64,000 nt of DNA from Dyadobacter sp. CY343 (GTDB lineage Bacteria > Bacteroidota > Bacteroidia > Cytophagales > Spirosomataceae), in assembly GCF_021390335.1 (NCBI RefSeq), contig NZ_JAJUXK010000004.1, positions 1,054,001-1,118,000 of the forward strand, read 5' to 3'. Positions 26,987 to 35,350 of the stretch are shown here, piece after piece. Made by a program: the position numbers and the translations under genes. The notes beneath the pieces are model-generated. The model had not been told where the DNA came from, made no database searches, and worked only from the letters and a program-made list of their open reading frames with translations. Within the stretch, counting starts at the first letter, position 1, and each line of letters opens with the position of its first letter.

Positions 26987-27847
26987 CTAAATTCCCGTTT
27001 TCACCTCCGACTCCCAACCCGTTGTTTTCAAAGCCGGGTCGTCTTCTTTTTTGAGAAAATCGGCATTGCCGAATGAATTGGCTTCCCATTCCAGCAGGGC
27101 GCGGTCTGGGACTATGGAGACTGGAATTTTCCAGGATGTGGATGTTTCGGCGTAGGCTATATTCGATTGTGAGTTGTAGCACGAAATGAGCGACCAGCGC
27201 GGGTGATCGGACAAATTAGCTTCCGACCTGTGCAAGAGGTTACTATGAAAAAACAAGGCATCGCCCGGCTCGATTTCGCAGTATACCAGCTCCATCGTTT
27301 TCAAAGCGTGGTTAACCATTTCCATATCGGCCCCAACCTGCTCGCCGGCAAAACCGTGATTGACGCGGCCCATTTTGTGTGAACCTTTAATAACCTGCAA
27401 ACAGCCATTTTCTTTGTTTGCCGGTGTTAATGCGATCATCACGCTCATTAGCTGGTCCGGAAAAATGAATTGATTTTTATACCAATACCCGTAATCCTGG
27501 TGCCACTCCCACGCGCCTCCTACTTTCGGCTCTTTTTGCATGAGCTTGGTATGGAAATGGCAAACCTGACTTTCCTCGCCCAGCAACTGCCACACGGAAT
27601 TGACCATTCTCTCGCTTCGTATTAAATAACCAAAAACGTCATCTCCCGGAGTAAACCACAGCGAAAGCTTTGTCTTCTTCCCGGACTGATCATTCAGATC
27701 CATTGCATTCTTTTGCATGACCGAATTTTCCAGCGCTGTATTATACAGTTTGGCTATTTCTTCTTCGGAAAAGAGGCCCTTCACTACGACATAACCGTCG
27801 CGGTGATAATCCTCAACCTGAGTGGAATTTAAATTAAAACTTGCCAT
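26987..27847 (-). CDS. Phytanoyl-CoA dioxygenase (PhyH)-family Fe(II)/2-oxoglutarate oxygenase
   Basis: A protein of 286 residues. The PhyH pattern is seen: YHRDGYVVVKGLFSEEEI near the N-terminus, iron ligands in WEWHQDYGYW (HxD, about residues 118-120), and the distal histidine in FHSNLLHRSEANLSDHPRWSL (about 206) with the arginine that binds 2-oxoglutarate. Members hydroxylate lipids, amino acids or small metabolites; the substrate is not predictable. It lies between mutY (18 bases away) and the oxidoreductase, and may act with the latter on a shared metabolite. Confidence 0.9.
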   Translation of the reverse strand: MASFNLNSTQVEDYHRDGYVVVKGLFSEEEIAKLYNTALENSVMQKNAMDLNDQSGKKTKLSLWFTPGDDVFGYLIRSERMVNSVWQLLGEESQVCHFHTKLMQKEPKVGGAWEWHQDYGYWYKNQFIFPDQLMSVMIALTPANKENGCLQVIKGSHKMGRVNHGFAGEQVGADMEMVNHALKTMELVYCEIEPGDALFFHSNLLHRSEANLSDHPRWSLISCYNSQSNIAYAETSTSWKIPVSIVPDRALLEWEANSFGNADFLKKEDDPALKTTGWESEVKTGI

Positions 27848-27865
27848 AGCTTTCAGTTTTAAGCG

Positions 27866-28966
27866 TTACAGGTATTTCTCTTCTTTTAAAAAGGTATCGA
27901 TCAAAATCGGCTTAGGAAGCGATTCGATCTGTTCCTTTGTGTAAAAAGTCAACCCTGCGGGCAAATCTATTGTGTTGGTTTCCGAAATTTCCAGCCACCA
28001 GAAACTGACGTGCAATCGTTGGTGGGTTAATATATGTGTATAAATTTTGGAAGTCATTTTCAGTATGCCGCGTTGCAGCAAATCGGCCGAAGAAATTAAG
28101 CTTTGCAGATCGTCGGGATCTTCAATAGGAGCAGGGGATTCCAGCAAATAAAAATCATACAATCCCTGCCAGATATCTTTCGACGGTCGCTCTTTCATCG
28201 CCAGCTGACCGTTTAATTCGACTACTATATAATTAAAGAACCTTTGCTTCACCTTCAACTTTTTCACCTTCACAGGCAGCTGGTTCTGCATATTGTGGGC
28301 AAAAGCAAAACACATATCTGTAAAAGGACAAATATGACAGGCGGGTGAAACCGGCACACACTGTAATGCGCCAAATTCGATCATCGCTTGATTATAGGTA
28401 GCGGGATCATCGGAGGGTACCAGCTGCGCAGCCAACAACGCAAACTCCTTTTTACCGTGATTACTCAGCATATCTGACTGAATACCAAAAATCCGCGACA
28501 TTACCCGGTACACATTCCCGTCGATAGCAGCGACAGCTTCTCCGAATGAAAATGACGCGATCGCAGCCGCCGTATAATTTCCCAGGCCTTTCAACTTTGA
28601 AAGTCCTGCCGCTGTTTCGGGAAACTTGCCGCCGTATTCATTCACAACCTGTCGGGCAGTATAATGCATATTCCGGGCCCTGGAATAATAACCCAAGCCC
28701 TGCCAGAGGCGAAGTACGTCACGTTCGTCGGCCGCAGCTAGATCAAAAACGGTGGGATAATTCAGCAAAAATTTCTCGTAATAGGGAGTTCCCTGCGCAA
28801 CGCGGGTCTGTTGTAATATGATTTCTGACAGCCAGATTTTGTATGGATCGGTGGTCTCCCGCCAAAGAAGCTTTCTATGATTTTTTATATACCAGAATTT
28901 TAATTTTTTGTTAAACTCTGCGATCAGCTCTGTATCTGGTATCAATATATTTTCGTCATTAAACAC
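27866..28966 (-). CDS. mutY: A/G-specific adenine DNA glycosylase
   Basis: A protein of 366 residues. MutY removes adenine mispaired with 8-oxoguanine. Catalytic Glu48 (LSEIILQQT) and Asp149 (AAIDGNVYRV) are present, with the helix-hairpin-helix LKGLGNYTAAAIASF. The 4Fe-4S cluster site is intact, with Cys203, Cys210, Cys213 and Cys219 (C-x6-C-x2-C-x5-C). A C-terminal MutT-like domain (about 235-360) reads the 8-oxoguanine. It is divergent from the HU gene, a common Bacteroidota arrangement. Confidence 0.96.
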   Translation of the reverse strand: MFNDENILIPDTELIAEFNKKLKFWYIKNHRKLLWRETTDPYKIWLSEIILQQTRVAQGTPYYEKFLLNYPTVFDLAAADERDVLRLWQGLGYYSRARNMHYTARQVVNEYGGKFPETAAGLSKLKGLGNYTAAAIASFSFGEAVAAIDGNVYRVMSRIFGIQSDMLSNHGKKEFALLAAQLVPSDDPATYNQAMIEFGALQCVPVSPACHICPFTDMCFAFAHNMQNQLPVKVKKLKVKQRFFNYIVVELNGQLAMKERPSKDIWQGLYDFYLLESPAPIEDPDDLQSLISSADLLQRGILKMTSKIYTHILTHQRLHVSFWWLEISETNTIDLPAGLTFYTKEQIESLPKPILIDTFLKEEKYL

Positions 28967-29006
28967 TGTTATTTAATCAATTAGAAAAAAAATGAAAACG
29001 CCATCC

Positions 29007-29038
29007 TTTTAAATTCTGTTAAAATTACCGTACCTTTG
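29007..29038 (+). promoter_or_regulatory. Promoter of the HU-TPR transcription unit
   Basis: TTTT (29007-29010) and TACCTTTG (29031-29038) have 20 bases between them; the -7 box matches TAnnTTTG exactly and the -33 box at 3 of 4 positions. The leader to the GTG start is about 60 bases and contains an AGAGGAG stretch (29052-29058) that is too far from the start to act as its ribosome site. Confidence 0.55.
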
Positions 29039-29104
29039 TGTTCCCAAAATTCAGAGGAGTAAGTAAATAAATGAAATAATATCCACTTAAAGTAAACAAT
29101 CAAA

Positions 29105-29410
29105 GTGACTAAGGCAGACGTAATCGCACAGATTTCTGAAAAAACAGGTGTTGACAAAGGCGACGTTCAGCAAACGCTGGAATCGTTTTTCACCGTGGTA
29201 AAGGATTCCCTTTCTGAGGGCGAGAACCTTTATGTTAGAGGGTTTGGTAGTTTTATTAATAAAAAACGTGCGCGTAAAGTTGCCCGCAATATCTCGAAGG
29301 GAACTTCAATGATTATTGACGAGCACTTTGTACCTAGCTTCAAACCTGCCAAGGTATTTGTTGAACAGGTTAAGGAAAGTGACAAACTTAAGGCGGTTGC
29401 TGAGAAGTAA
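29105..29410 (+). CDS. HU-family nucleoid DNA-binding protein
   Basis: A protein of 101 residues starting at GTG 29105. It has the HU/IHF fold: helical N-terminus TKADVIAQISEKTGVDKGDVQQTLESFF, the beta-arm region NLYVRGFGSFINKKRARKVARNISKG, and a C-terminal DEHFVPSFKPAKVFVEQV. It bends and compacts DNA as a dimer. It is the first gene of a unit continuing through a TPR protein to a small basic protein, and is divergent from mutY. Confidence 0.94.
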   Translation: MTKADVIAQISEKTGVDKGDVQQTLESFFTVVKDSLSEGENLYVRGFGSFINKKRARKVARNISKGTSMIIDEHFVPSFKPAKVFVEQVKESDKLKAVAEK

Positions 29411-29437
29411 TTTGCCTGCCACTTCGGGTTATAATTT

Positions 29438-30277
29438 ATGAAAAAGTCCATTCTTCTTTCTTGCGTACTTGCAGTTGCACTTGTTGGAACGCTATTCAGC
29501 TTACCCAAGGTAGTTGTTAATACAAAGGGTAAGGAAGTGGATCAGGAGCGTAGTCAACCTGCCGCAGCCTCTACCGAAGCTGCACCAGAAGCTGCTACCA
29601 AGCACGATGGAGCCGCTTTGACACCCGATCAATTGAAAACGATCGATCGGCTGAGAAGCGGCTTCAATCAGGCAAATGCGGAAGACAAGGCTTCGGCTGG
29701 AATTGAGCTTTCGAACAAATTCGCCGAGCTTCAAAAATTTGACAGCGCCGGATTTTACGCTGAAAAGGTTGCAATACTTTCTCCGACTGTTGAAAATATA
29801 CTCCGCACGGGTGACCGGTATTACGAGGCGTATGGATTTGCAGTTAACGATGAGAAAGCAAAAAACCTCGGCGCTAAAACCCGCGAATACTACGAAAAAG
29901 CGCTGAAACTGAACCCCGGCCTGTTGGCAGCAAAAGCCAATATGGCTATGACCTACGTCAACACCGAGAACCCGATGGCGGGTATTCTCATGTTAAGGGA
30001 AGTGATAGACACAGATCCTACCAACGAACTCGCACTGTTCAATTTGGGGATCCTGTCAATGAGATCAAATCAATACTCGAAGGCCTCTGACAGGTTCAGG
30101 CAGATCCTGACCAATAACCCGGCCAACACCAAGGCGAAGTTTTATCTTGGTCTTACACTGGTGGAGCTGGGCGACAAGGAGCAGGCTCGTAAAGTACTGG
30201 CAGAAGTAAAGAAAGAGGAGAAAGATCCGGTGATCCAGCAAGCTATCGGCGAACTGGAAACCCGCCTGAACAATTGA
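29438..30277 (+). CDS. TPR-repeat protein with N-terminal membrane anchor
   Basis: A protein of 279 residues. An N-terminal hydrophobic segment (SILLSCVLAVALVGTLFSL) is a signal anchor or signal peptide, followed by an alanine/glutamate-rich linker and about four TPR-like helical pairs (e.g. SAGFYAEKVAILSPTVENILRTGDRYYEA, AREYYEKALKLNPGLLAAKANMAMTY, NELALFNLGILSMRSNQYSKA, AKFYLGLTLVELGDKEQA). TPRs mediate protein contacts in the periplasm. The gene between HU and rng is conserved in the phylum, as I recall; its exact role is unknown. Confidence 0.85.
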   Translation: MKKSILLSCVLAVALVGTLFSLPKVVVNTKGKEVDQERSQPAAASTEAAPEAATKHDGAALTPDQLKTIDRLRSGFNQANAEDKASAGIELSNKFAELQKFDSAGFYAEKVAILSPTVENILRTGDRYYEAYGFAVNDEKAKNLGAKTREYYEKALKLNPGLLAAKANMAMTYVNTENPMAGILMLREVIDTDPTNELALFNLGILSMRSNQYSKASDRFRQILTNNPANTKAKFYLGLTLVELGDKEQARKVLAEVKKEEKDPVIQQAIGELETRLNN

Positions 30278-30325
30278 CAGACAACTGATTAAAGGAATTA
30301 ATTTTTATTCATAAACGACATAATT

Positions 30326-30415
30326 ATGCCTTGCGGAAAGAAAAGAAAGAGACATAAGATTTCAACTCATAAGAGAAAGAAAAGACTTAGAAAGAACAGA
30401 CATAAGAAGAAATAA
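30326..30415 (+). CDS. 29-residue highly basic protein (AURKAIP1/COX24-domain type)
   Basis: A short gene encoding 29 residues, MPCGKKRKRHKISTHKRKKR then LRKNRHKKK. More than half the residues are lysine or arginine and the sequence matches the small basic proteins annotated in Bacteroidota as AURKAIP1/COX24-domain (PF08213, related to mitochondrial ribosomal mS38). By analogy it is probably a ribosome-bound protein, but this is inference. It lies 48 bases after the TPR gene and 5 bases before a hairpin terminator, in the conserved HU-TPR-rng neighbourhood, which supports its being real. Confidence 0.85.
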   Translation: MPCGKKRKRHKISTHKRKKRLRKNRHKKK

Positions 30416-30419
30416 ATAA

Positions 30420-30450
30420 TATGACCGGGTTTTTATAAGACCCGGTCATA
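30420..30450 (+). terminator. Intrinsic terminator after the small basic protein gene
   Basis: An 11-bp inverted repeat (TATGACCGGGT at 30420-30430 with ACCCGGTCATA at 30440-30450) has a 9-base loop and is followed by CTTTCTT. It separates the HU unit from rng. Confidence 0.8.
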
Positions 30451-30460
30451 CTTTCTTCGC

Positions 30461-30468
30461 TACATTTG
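30461..30468 (+). promoter_or_regulatory. -7-type promoter box before rng
   Basis: TACATTTG matches TAnnTTTG exactly, directly after the terminator and 83 bases before the rng start. No clear -33 TTTG is seen at the normal distance because the terminator occupies that space. Confidence 0.35.
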
Positions 30469-30551
30469 CAATACCCCTTATTTCATTTTTATATTCAAAA
30501 TAAGCGGGCGGTTAAGTATCAACATTATATAGCCACTTGGTTGGTTGAACA

Positions 30552-32114
30552 TTGAGTAACGAATTACTAATCAATTCTACTCAAAAGGGAGAACGTATAG
30601 CCCTTTTGCAGGATAAACGTCTTTTAGAATACCACGTCGAAACACCGGATCAAAGCTTTACCGTTGGGGATATTTACCTCGGTACTGTCAGAAAACTGGT
30701 AGCAGGCCTCAATGCCGCTTTTGTAGATGTCGGTTTTGAAAAGGATGCGTTCCTGCATTATCTTGATCTGGGTCCTAATATTAATTCTCTTAATAAGCTC
30801 ACCAAGGAAGTTATTTCCAAGAAAGCGAATTCAGGCAAGCTCAATAATTTCAAGATGGAGCCTGAAATTGAGAAACTTGGTAAAATTGATAAGGTACTTT
30901 CCAAAAATCAGCCCATCCTTGTTCAGATCGTTAAGGAGCCTATTTCTACAAAAGGCCCGCGCCTGTCCTGCGACATTTCAATAGCAGGTAGGTATATCGT
31001 TCTGGTCCCGTTTTCTAATTCAGTCAATTTATCTAAAAAGATCACTGACAAGCAGGAGAGAAATCGTCTGCAACGTCTGATGTCGTCTATTAAGCCCGCC
31101 AACTTCGGTGTTATTATCCGGACAGTAGCAACAGGCAAAGATGTTGACGAACTTAACAGGGATTTACAAGATTGTCTTGACAAATGGGAAAATGGTATCA
31201 AAGCACTGCGCGACGCCAAACCCCGCGATCGGATTATCGGCGAAATGAACCGTGCTTCCTCTATTATCCGTGACATGCTGAACGAATCTTTTGACAGCAT
31301 CACGGTTGATTCCAAGGAAGTTTACGAGGATATTAAAGCCTACATTCACAATATCGCGCCGGATAAAGAGAACATACTCAAGCTTCACAACGGCAAGAAT
31401 AAGCTTTTTGAACAATTTGGTCTTGAAAAGCAGATCAAGTCACTCTTTGGCAGATCTGTAAGTCTTCCGAACGGAGGCTACCTCATCATCGAGCACACCG
31501 AGGCACTTCACGTAATCGACGTCAATAGCGGTAACAAATCCAACTCCGAAGAGGATCAGGAAGCGACTGCATTGAGCGTCAACCTGGAAGCAGCGAAGGA
31601 AATAGCCCGCCAATTGCGACTTCGCGATATGGGCGGCATTATCGTCGTCGATTTCATCGACATGAAAAAAGCGGAAAATAAAAGGACGCTTTTTGATGTG
31701 ATGCGCGACGAAATGAAAGGAGACCGGTCGAAATATACCATTTTGCCACTTTCAAAATTCGGCTTGCTGCAAATTACACGTCAGCGTGTGCGGCCGGAAA
31801 TGAATATCGTAACCAGGGAAACCTGCCCAACCTGCGGCGGTACCGGTACGATCCAGGCCAGTATCCTGGTTTCAGATGTAATCGCGAACAATCTGGATTA
31901 CATTCTCACCAAACAAAACGAGCGGGGCATTACGATTTCGCTGCATCCGTTCCTGCATTCCTATTTTACAAAAGGCTTGATGTCTGAGCAGATGAAATGG
32001 TTCTTCCACTATAAAACCTGGGTCAAGCTTATCAAGGATAGCTCTCTGGGGGTAGTAGATTTCAAGTTTCACAACCGTTACGGAGAGGAAATTGAGATTG
32101 TGCCTGTGAATTAA
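30552..32114 (+). CDS. rng: Ribonuclease G/E family endoribonuclease
   Basis: A protein of 520 residues starting at TTG 30552. It has the S1-domain start (FTVGDIYLGTVRKLVAGLNAAFVDVG, about residues 36-62) interrupted by a 5'-sensor region. The catalytic DNase I-like domain has IDVNSGNKS (about 322) and VVDFIDMKKAENKR (about 363), containing the magnesium-binding aspartates. The zinc-link CPTCGGTG (about 425) holds the dimer. RNase G/E cuts single-stranded RNA in rRNA maturation and mRNA decay. The length is that of RNase G without the long RNase E scaffold tail. Confidence 0.95.
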   Translation: MSNELLINSTQKGERIALLQDKRLLEYHVETPDQSFTVGDIYLGTVRKLVAGLNAAFVDVGFEKDAFLHYLDLGPNINSLNKLTKEVISKKANSGKLNNFKMEPEIEKLGKIDKVLSKNQPILVQIVKEPISTKGPRLSCDISIAGRYIVLVPFSNSVNLSKKITDKQERNRLQRLMSSIKPANFGVIIRTVATGKDVDELNRDLQDCLDKWENGIKALRDAKPRDRIIGEMNRASSIIRDMLNESFDSITVDSKEVYEDIKAYIHNIAPDKENILKLHNGKNKLFEQFGLEKQIKSLFGRSVSLPNGGYLIIEHTEALHVIDVNSGNKSNSEEDQEATALSVNLEAAKEIARQLRLRDMGGIIVVDFIDMKKAENKRTLFDVMRDEMKGDRSKYTILPLSKFGLLQITRQRVRPEMNIVTRETCPTCGGTGTIQASILVSDVIANNLDYILTKQNERGITISLHPFLHSYFTKGLMSEQMKWFFHYKTWVKLIKDSSLGVVDFKFHNRYGEEIEIVPVN

Positions 32115-32119
32115 GAGGG

Positions 32120-32168
32120 AGCTGTCAGCTTTTAGCTATTGGCTGTTGGGTTTGTAGTCCTAGCTATT
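32120..32168 (+). repeat. Single arm of TTGGCTATTAGC-type short words
   Basis: The 49-base gap between rng and the convergent enoyl-CoA hydratase holds GCTGTCAGC, TTTTAGCTATT, GGCTGTTGGG and TAGCTATT. These are the same words as in the dedA-guaB gap 17 kb away, here without a facing arm. Confidence 0.7.
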
Positions 32169-32934
32169 TGTTTTTCCAGGCGGGATTTCTCTTTTCTTTG
32201 AAAGCCAGTACGCCTTCTTTTGCGTCTTCGCTTTGAAGTAAATGGTCTAATTGAGCTTTCAGAAATGTATGCCGCTCTTTTTCAGGAAGGTTTCTTATTT
32301 GCTGAAATGCGGATATTCCCGCTGTAATTGCCAGCGGCGCGTTTCTACAAATCATATCAGCCAGCGCATTTACCTCAAAATTAATATCCTCCACGATTGA
32401 TGTGACCAATCCGACGTCCAGCACTTCTCTTGCAGAATAGCTGCGCCCGGTAATCGCCATTTCCAGCGCTTTTCTGTCAGATGCTACCTTAGACAGCGAC
32501 GCCATCACCTGCATGGGCCAGATGCCCCTTTTTACTTCCGGCAAACTGAAATTGGCATTCGGAGTACTGATCACGAGATTGCAGCCGCAGATAATCAGGA
32601 AACCACCGGCTAATACCGGACCTTCCACTTTTGCAATACTGGGTTTTAGTAATGCATCAAATGCATCTCCCAGTCGGGCTTCTTCTCGTATTTTCGGTAG
32701 TGTTTCGTTTTGTTTATCTGCGGAGCTGTCGTGAAAGGCATTGAGATCGGCACCGGCACAGAAAACTGGGCCGGCCGCCTGGACGATCACACATCTGACT
32801 TCCGAATTATAGTGCGCATAAGCGATCGCATAAATGATCTCCTCGGCCATCGTCGGCGTGAATGCGTTCCGCTTTTCAGGCCGGTTCAGGGTAATGGTAA
32901 AAATATGTCCGGTCAATGTAGTTTGAATATACAT
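32164..32934 (-). CDS. Enoyl-CoA hydratase/isomerase family protein
   Basis: A protein of 256 residues. The start at 32934 (MYIQTTLTGHIFTITLNRPEKRNAF) is preferred because it gives the usual family N-terminus; the frame extends 24 codons further without similarity. Crotonase signatures are visible: the first oxyanion-hole block FCAGADLNAF (about 64), the second in KVEGPVLAGGFLIICGCNLVISTPNANFSLPEVKRGIWP (about 105-140), and a helical C-terminus. It hydrates or isomerises an enoyl-CoA. No pathway neighbours identify the substrate. Confidence 0.9.
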   Translation of the reverse strand: MYIQTTLTGHIFTITLNRPEKRNAFTPTMAEEIIYAIAYAHYNSEVRCVIVQAAGPVFCAGADLNAFHDSSADKQNETLPKIREEARLGDAFDALLKPSIAKVEGPVLAGGFLIICGCNLVISTPNANFSLPEVKRGIWPMQVMASLSKVASDRKALEMAITGRSYSAREVLDVGLVTSIVEDINFEVNALADMICRNAPLAITAGISAFQQIRNLPEKERHTFLKAQLDHLLQSEDAKEGVLAFKEKRNPAWKNK

Positions 32935-33023
32935 AAACCGGACAGTATCGAAAGCCTGAATATCTTCTTTGGAGTAGAATTGCATTGCCGAGCTGGTTAT
33001 TTTCACCTGGCAATGATAGCAAA

Positions 33024-34106
33024 TTATCGGCTCACAACGCCTTCCAGCATTTGAATGTATTGCGTAATGCCCTCTTCAATTTCGTGCAGGTAGATAAATT
33101 CGTCGGCGCTGTGTGACCTTGCGGAATGCCCGGGGCCCATTTTAAGCGAGGGACAATCGAGTAATGCCTGGTCCGAAGTTGTAGGGGAACCGTAAGTGTT
33201 GCGTCCCAGTTTCAAACCTTCCAATACAATAGGATGATCAACCGGAATACTCGACGGACGCAGCCTGATCGATCTTGGGACTACCTCAGACTGAATGTTC
33301 TGCTGGATTTCAGTGATAATTTCTTCCAAAGTATATTGATCGGTAACCCGCACATCGACCGTAAACACACAACTATCCGGCACGACATTATGCTGCGTTC
33401 CCGCATTGATAATGGTCACCGACATTTTAATAGGCCCCAGTGAAGGCGATACTTTCGGAAACTGATACCCGCTAATCCATTCAATATCTTTCAGCGCCCT
33501 GTAAATTGCATTATCACCCTCCTCTCTCGCCGCGTGCCCCGACTTTCCTTTTGCTGTACAAACGAGTACTAGCAGCCCTTTTTCGGCCACCGCCAAATGC
33601 ATTTCCGTTGGTTCGCCTACGATTGCGAATGCAATATCGGGAAGTAGAGGAGCCACAATTTCCAGCCCTTCTTTCCCTGAAATTTCCTCCTCGGCAGTTG
33701 TCGCAATAATAATATTGTATTTCAAATCCTGCCGATCATAGAAGTAGCAGAAGGTCGCGATGAGGGAAACCAGGCAACCGCCGGCATCATTACTTCCCAA
33801 TCCAAAAAGCTTTCCGTCTTCCTCAATCGCCTTAAACGGATCAAGCGTCCACGACTTGTTTGGCTTGACAGTATCGTGATGCGAATTCAGAAGAATAGTA
33901 GGCTTTGCTTCATCGAAATGTAGGTTTTTGGCCCAGATATTATTTTTCAGGCGCTCAAATGGAATGTTCTTTTTGTTAAAAAAATCTTCCAGGAGCTGCG
34001 CAGTATTCGTCTCTTCTTTACTAAATGAGGGCGTTTCGATCAGGCTTTTCAGCAATTCGATCGCTTCGCTGCTCAGCACTTGTATTTGTTCCACTGAATT
34101 TACCAT
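33024..34106 (-). CDS. M20-family deacylase, ArgE'-type (N-acyl-citrulline/ornithine deacylase)
   Basis: A protein of 360 residues. The start ATG 34106 overlaps the proA stop by 7 bases, suggesting translational coupling. Metal ligands of the M20 family are visible: H in LLNSHHDTVKP, D in GLGSNDAGGCL, the catalytic/ligand EEE in TTAEEEISG, and H in GPGHSARSHSADEF near the C-terminus. Its position after proB-proA, opposite the arginine genes, and the presence of an acyl-ornithine carbamoyltransferase indicate that it removes the acetyl or succinyl group from N-acyl-citrulline. Which acyl group is used cannot be settled from sequence. Confidence 0.85.
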   Translation of the reverse strand: MVNSVEQIQVLSSEAIELLKSLIETPSFSKEETNTAQLLEDFFNKKNIPFERLKNNIWAKNLHFDEAKPTILLNSHHDTVKPNKSWTLDPFKAIEEDGKLFGLGSNDAGGCLVSLIATFCYFYDRQDLKYNIIIATTAEEEISGKEGLEIVAPLLPDIAFAIVGEPTEMHLAVAEKGLLVLVCTAKGKSGHAAREEGDNAIYRALKDIEWISGYQFPKVSPSLGPIKMSVTIINAGTQHNVVPDSCVFTVDVRVTDQYTLEEIITEIQQNIQSEVVPRSIRLRPSSIPVDHPIVLEGLKLGRNTYGSPTTSDQALLDCPSLKMGPGHSARSHSADEFIYLHEIEEGITQYIQMLEGVVSR

Positions 34107-35350
34107 CTTACTTGTCCGTCCCCTTTCACGATCCATTTTTCTGTCACCAGCTTTTCCAATGCAAATGGGCCTCGGGCGTGTAATTTTTGTGTAGATATAC
34201 CTATTTCTGCTCCCAAAGCAAATACGCCACCGTCAGTAAAGCGGGTCGATGCATTTGCGTAAACCGCAGCCGCGTCCACTTCATTTAAAAACCGATTGAT
34301 CGCAGCTTCATCTTTCGAAATTATAGCTTCTGAGTGCCTGGATGAATGTTCTCGGATATGCTCCAGTGCTTCATTAAGTCCATTTACCACTTTTACCGAA
34401 CATTTATAGTCGAGAAATTCCCTTCCGAAATCCTCCTGGGTCGCATGTTGCAGTAATGGGTACCCTACTTCAGCAAAAATGGGATAAGAAATTTCATCAG
34501 CGAAAACTTCGACATTCCATTGGATGAATTCTTCTTTTAGTTTGGGTAAAAATTCTTTTGCAACTTCCTGGTCCACCAGAATCGTATCCAGCGAATTGCA
34601 AACCGACGGCCGCGATACCTTCGCATTTACTACAATTGCAGCCGCTTTTTCAAGATCACCTGTTTTATCCACATAAGTGTGACAAACTCCCGCGCCGGTT
34701 TCTATAGTAGGTACCAACGAATTTTCACGAACGAACTTAATCAGACCTTCTGAGCCTCTGGGGATAATAATATCGACGTACTTGGTAGCAGTCAGCAATT
34801 CGCTCACAAACTTCCTGTCCGTTGGCAGCAACATTACAGCCGCCGTCGGTATGCCAAATTCGGCCAGACTTTCATGTATCAGTCCTACCAGAAATGCATT
34901 AGAATAGTGGGCTTCCTTGCCCCCTTTCAGCACGCAGGCATTTCCCGAACGCAAACACAGCGCCGCTACGTCCAGTGTCACATTCGGCCGCGATTCATAT
35001 ATCACACCCACAACACCAAGCGGAACTGCGATTTTTTGCAAAGAAAGCCCCTGCTCGATCGTCCGCTCCAACAACACATCCCCAGCCGGATCTGGCAATG
35101 CTGCCACATCACGAAGACTTTGTGCAAGTCCCTGAATGCGTTTTTCGTTGAGCAAAAGCCGGTCCTTCTTAGGATCCGCATCGTCCATTACATCCAGATC
35201 CTTCTTATTTTCAGCGATGATCCGGGCATTATTTTCAAGTACTCTCGCCGCCAGATCTTCCAGCATTTCAGATTTGCGCGCATCTTCCAGGTTACGGATT
35301 TGCGTCGCTGCTTTCTGAGTTTCTTGTAATAAAGGTAAAATCGAGTCCAT
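34100..35350 (-). CDS. proA: Glutamate-5-semialdehyde dehydrogenase
   Basis: A protein of 416 residues. It reduces gamma-glutamyl phosphate to glutamate-5-semialdehyde with NADPH in proline synthesis. It has aldehyde-dehydrogenase features: PLGVVGVIYESRPNVTLDVAALCLRSGNA (about residues 108-136), IIPRGSEGLIKFVRENS, and the catalytic cysteine in SRPSVCNSLDTIL (about 247). The C-terminal YANASTRFTDGGVFALGAEIGISTQKLHARGPF is diagnostic. Its ATG overlaps the proB stop by one base (TAATG), so proB and proA are tightly coupled. Confidence 0.97.
   Translation of the reverse strand: MDSILPLLQETQKAATQIRNLEDARKSEMLEDLAARVLENNARIIAENKKDLDVMDDADPKKDRLLLNEKRIQGLAQSLRDVAALPDPAGDVLLERTIEQGLSLQKIAVPLGVVGVIYESRPNVTLDVAALCLRSGNACVLKGGKEAHYSNAFLVGLIHESLAEFGIPTAAVMLLPTDRKFVSELLTATKYVDIIIPRGSEGLIKFVRENSLVPTIETGAGVCHTYVDKTGDLEKAAAIVVNAKVSRPSVCNSLDTILVDQEVAKEFLPKLKEEFIQWNVEVFADEISYPIFAEVGYPLLQHATQEDFGREFLDYKCSVKVVNGLNEALEHIREHSSRHSEAIISKDEAAINRFLNEVDAAAVYANASTRFTDGGVFALGAEIGISTQKLHARGPFALEKLVTEKWIVKGDGQVRW

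Noticed and set aside
34100..34106. The ATGGTAA overlap at proA/argE' is identical to that at the antitoxin/toxin junction (41229-41235)
   Set aside because: A seven-base match created by the common ending TGG-TAA with an overlapping ATG; probably coincidence.
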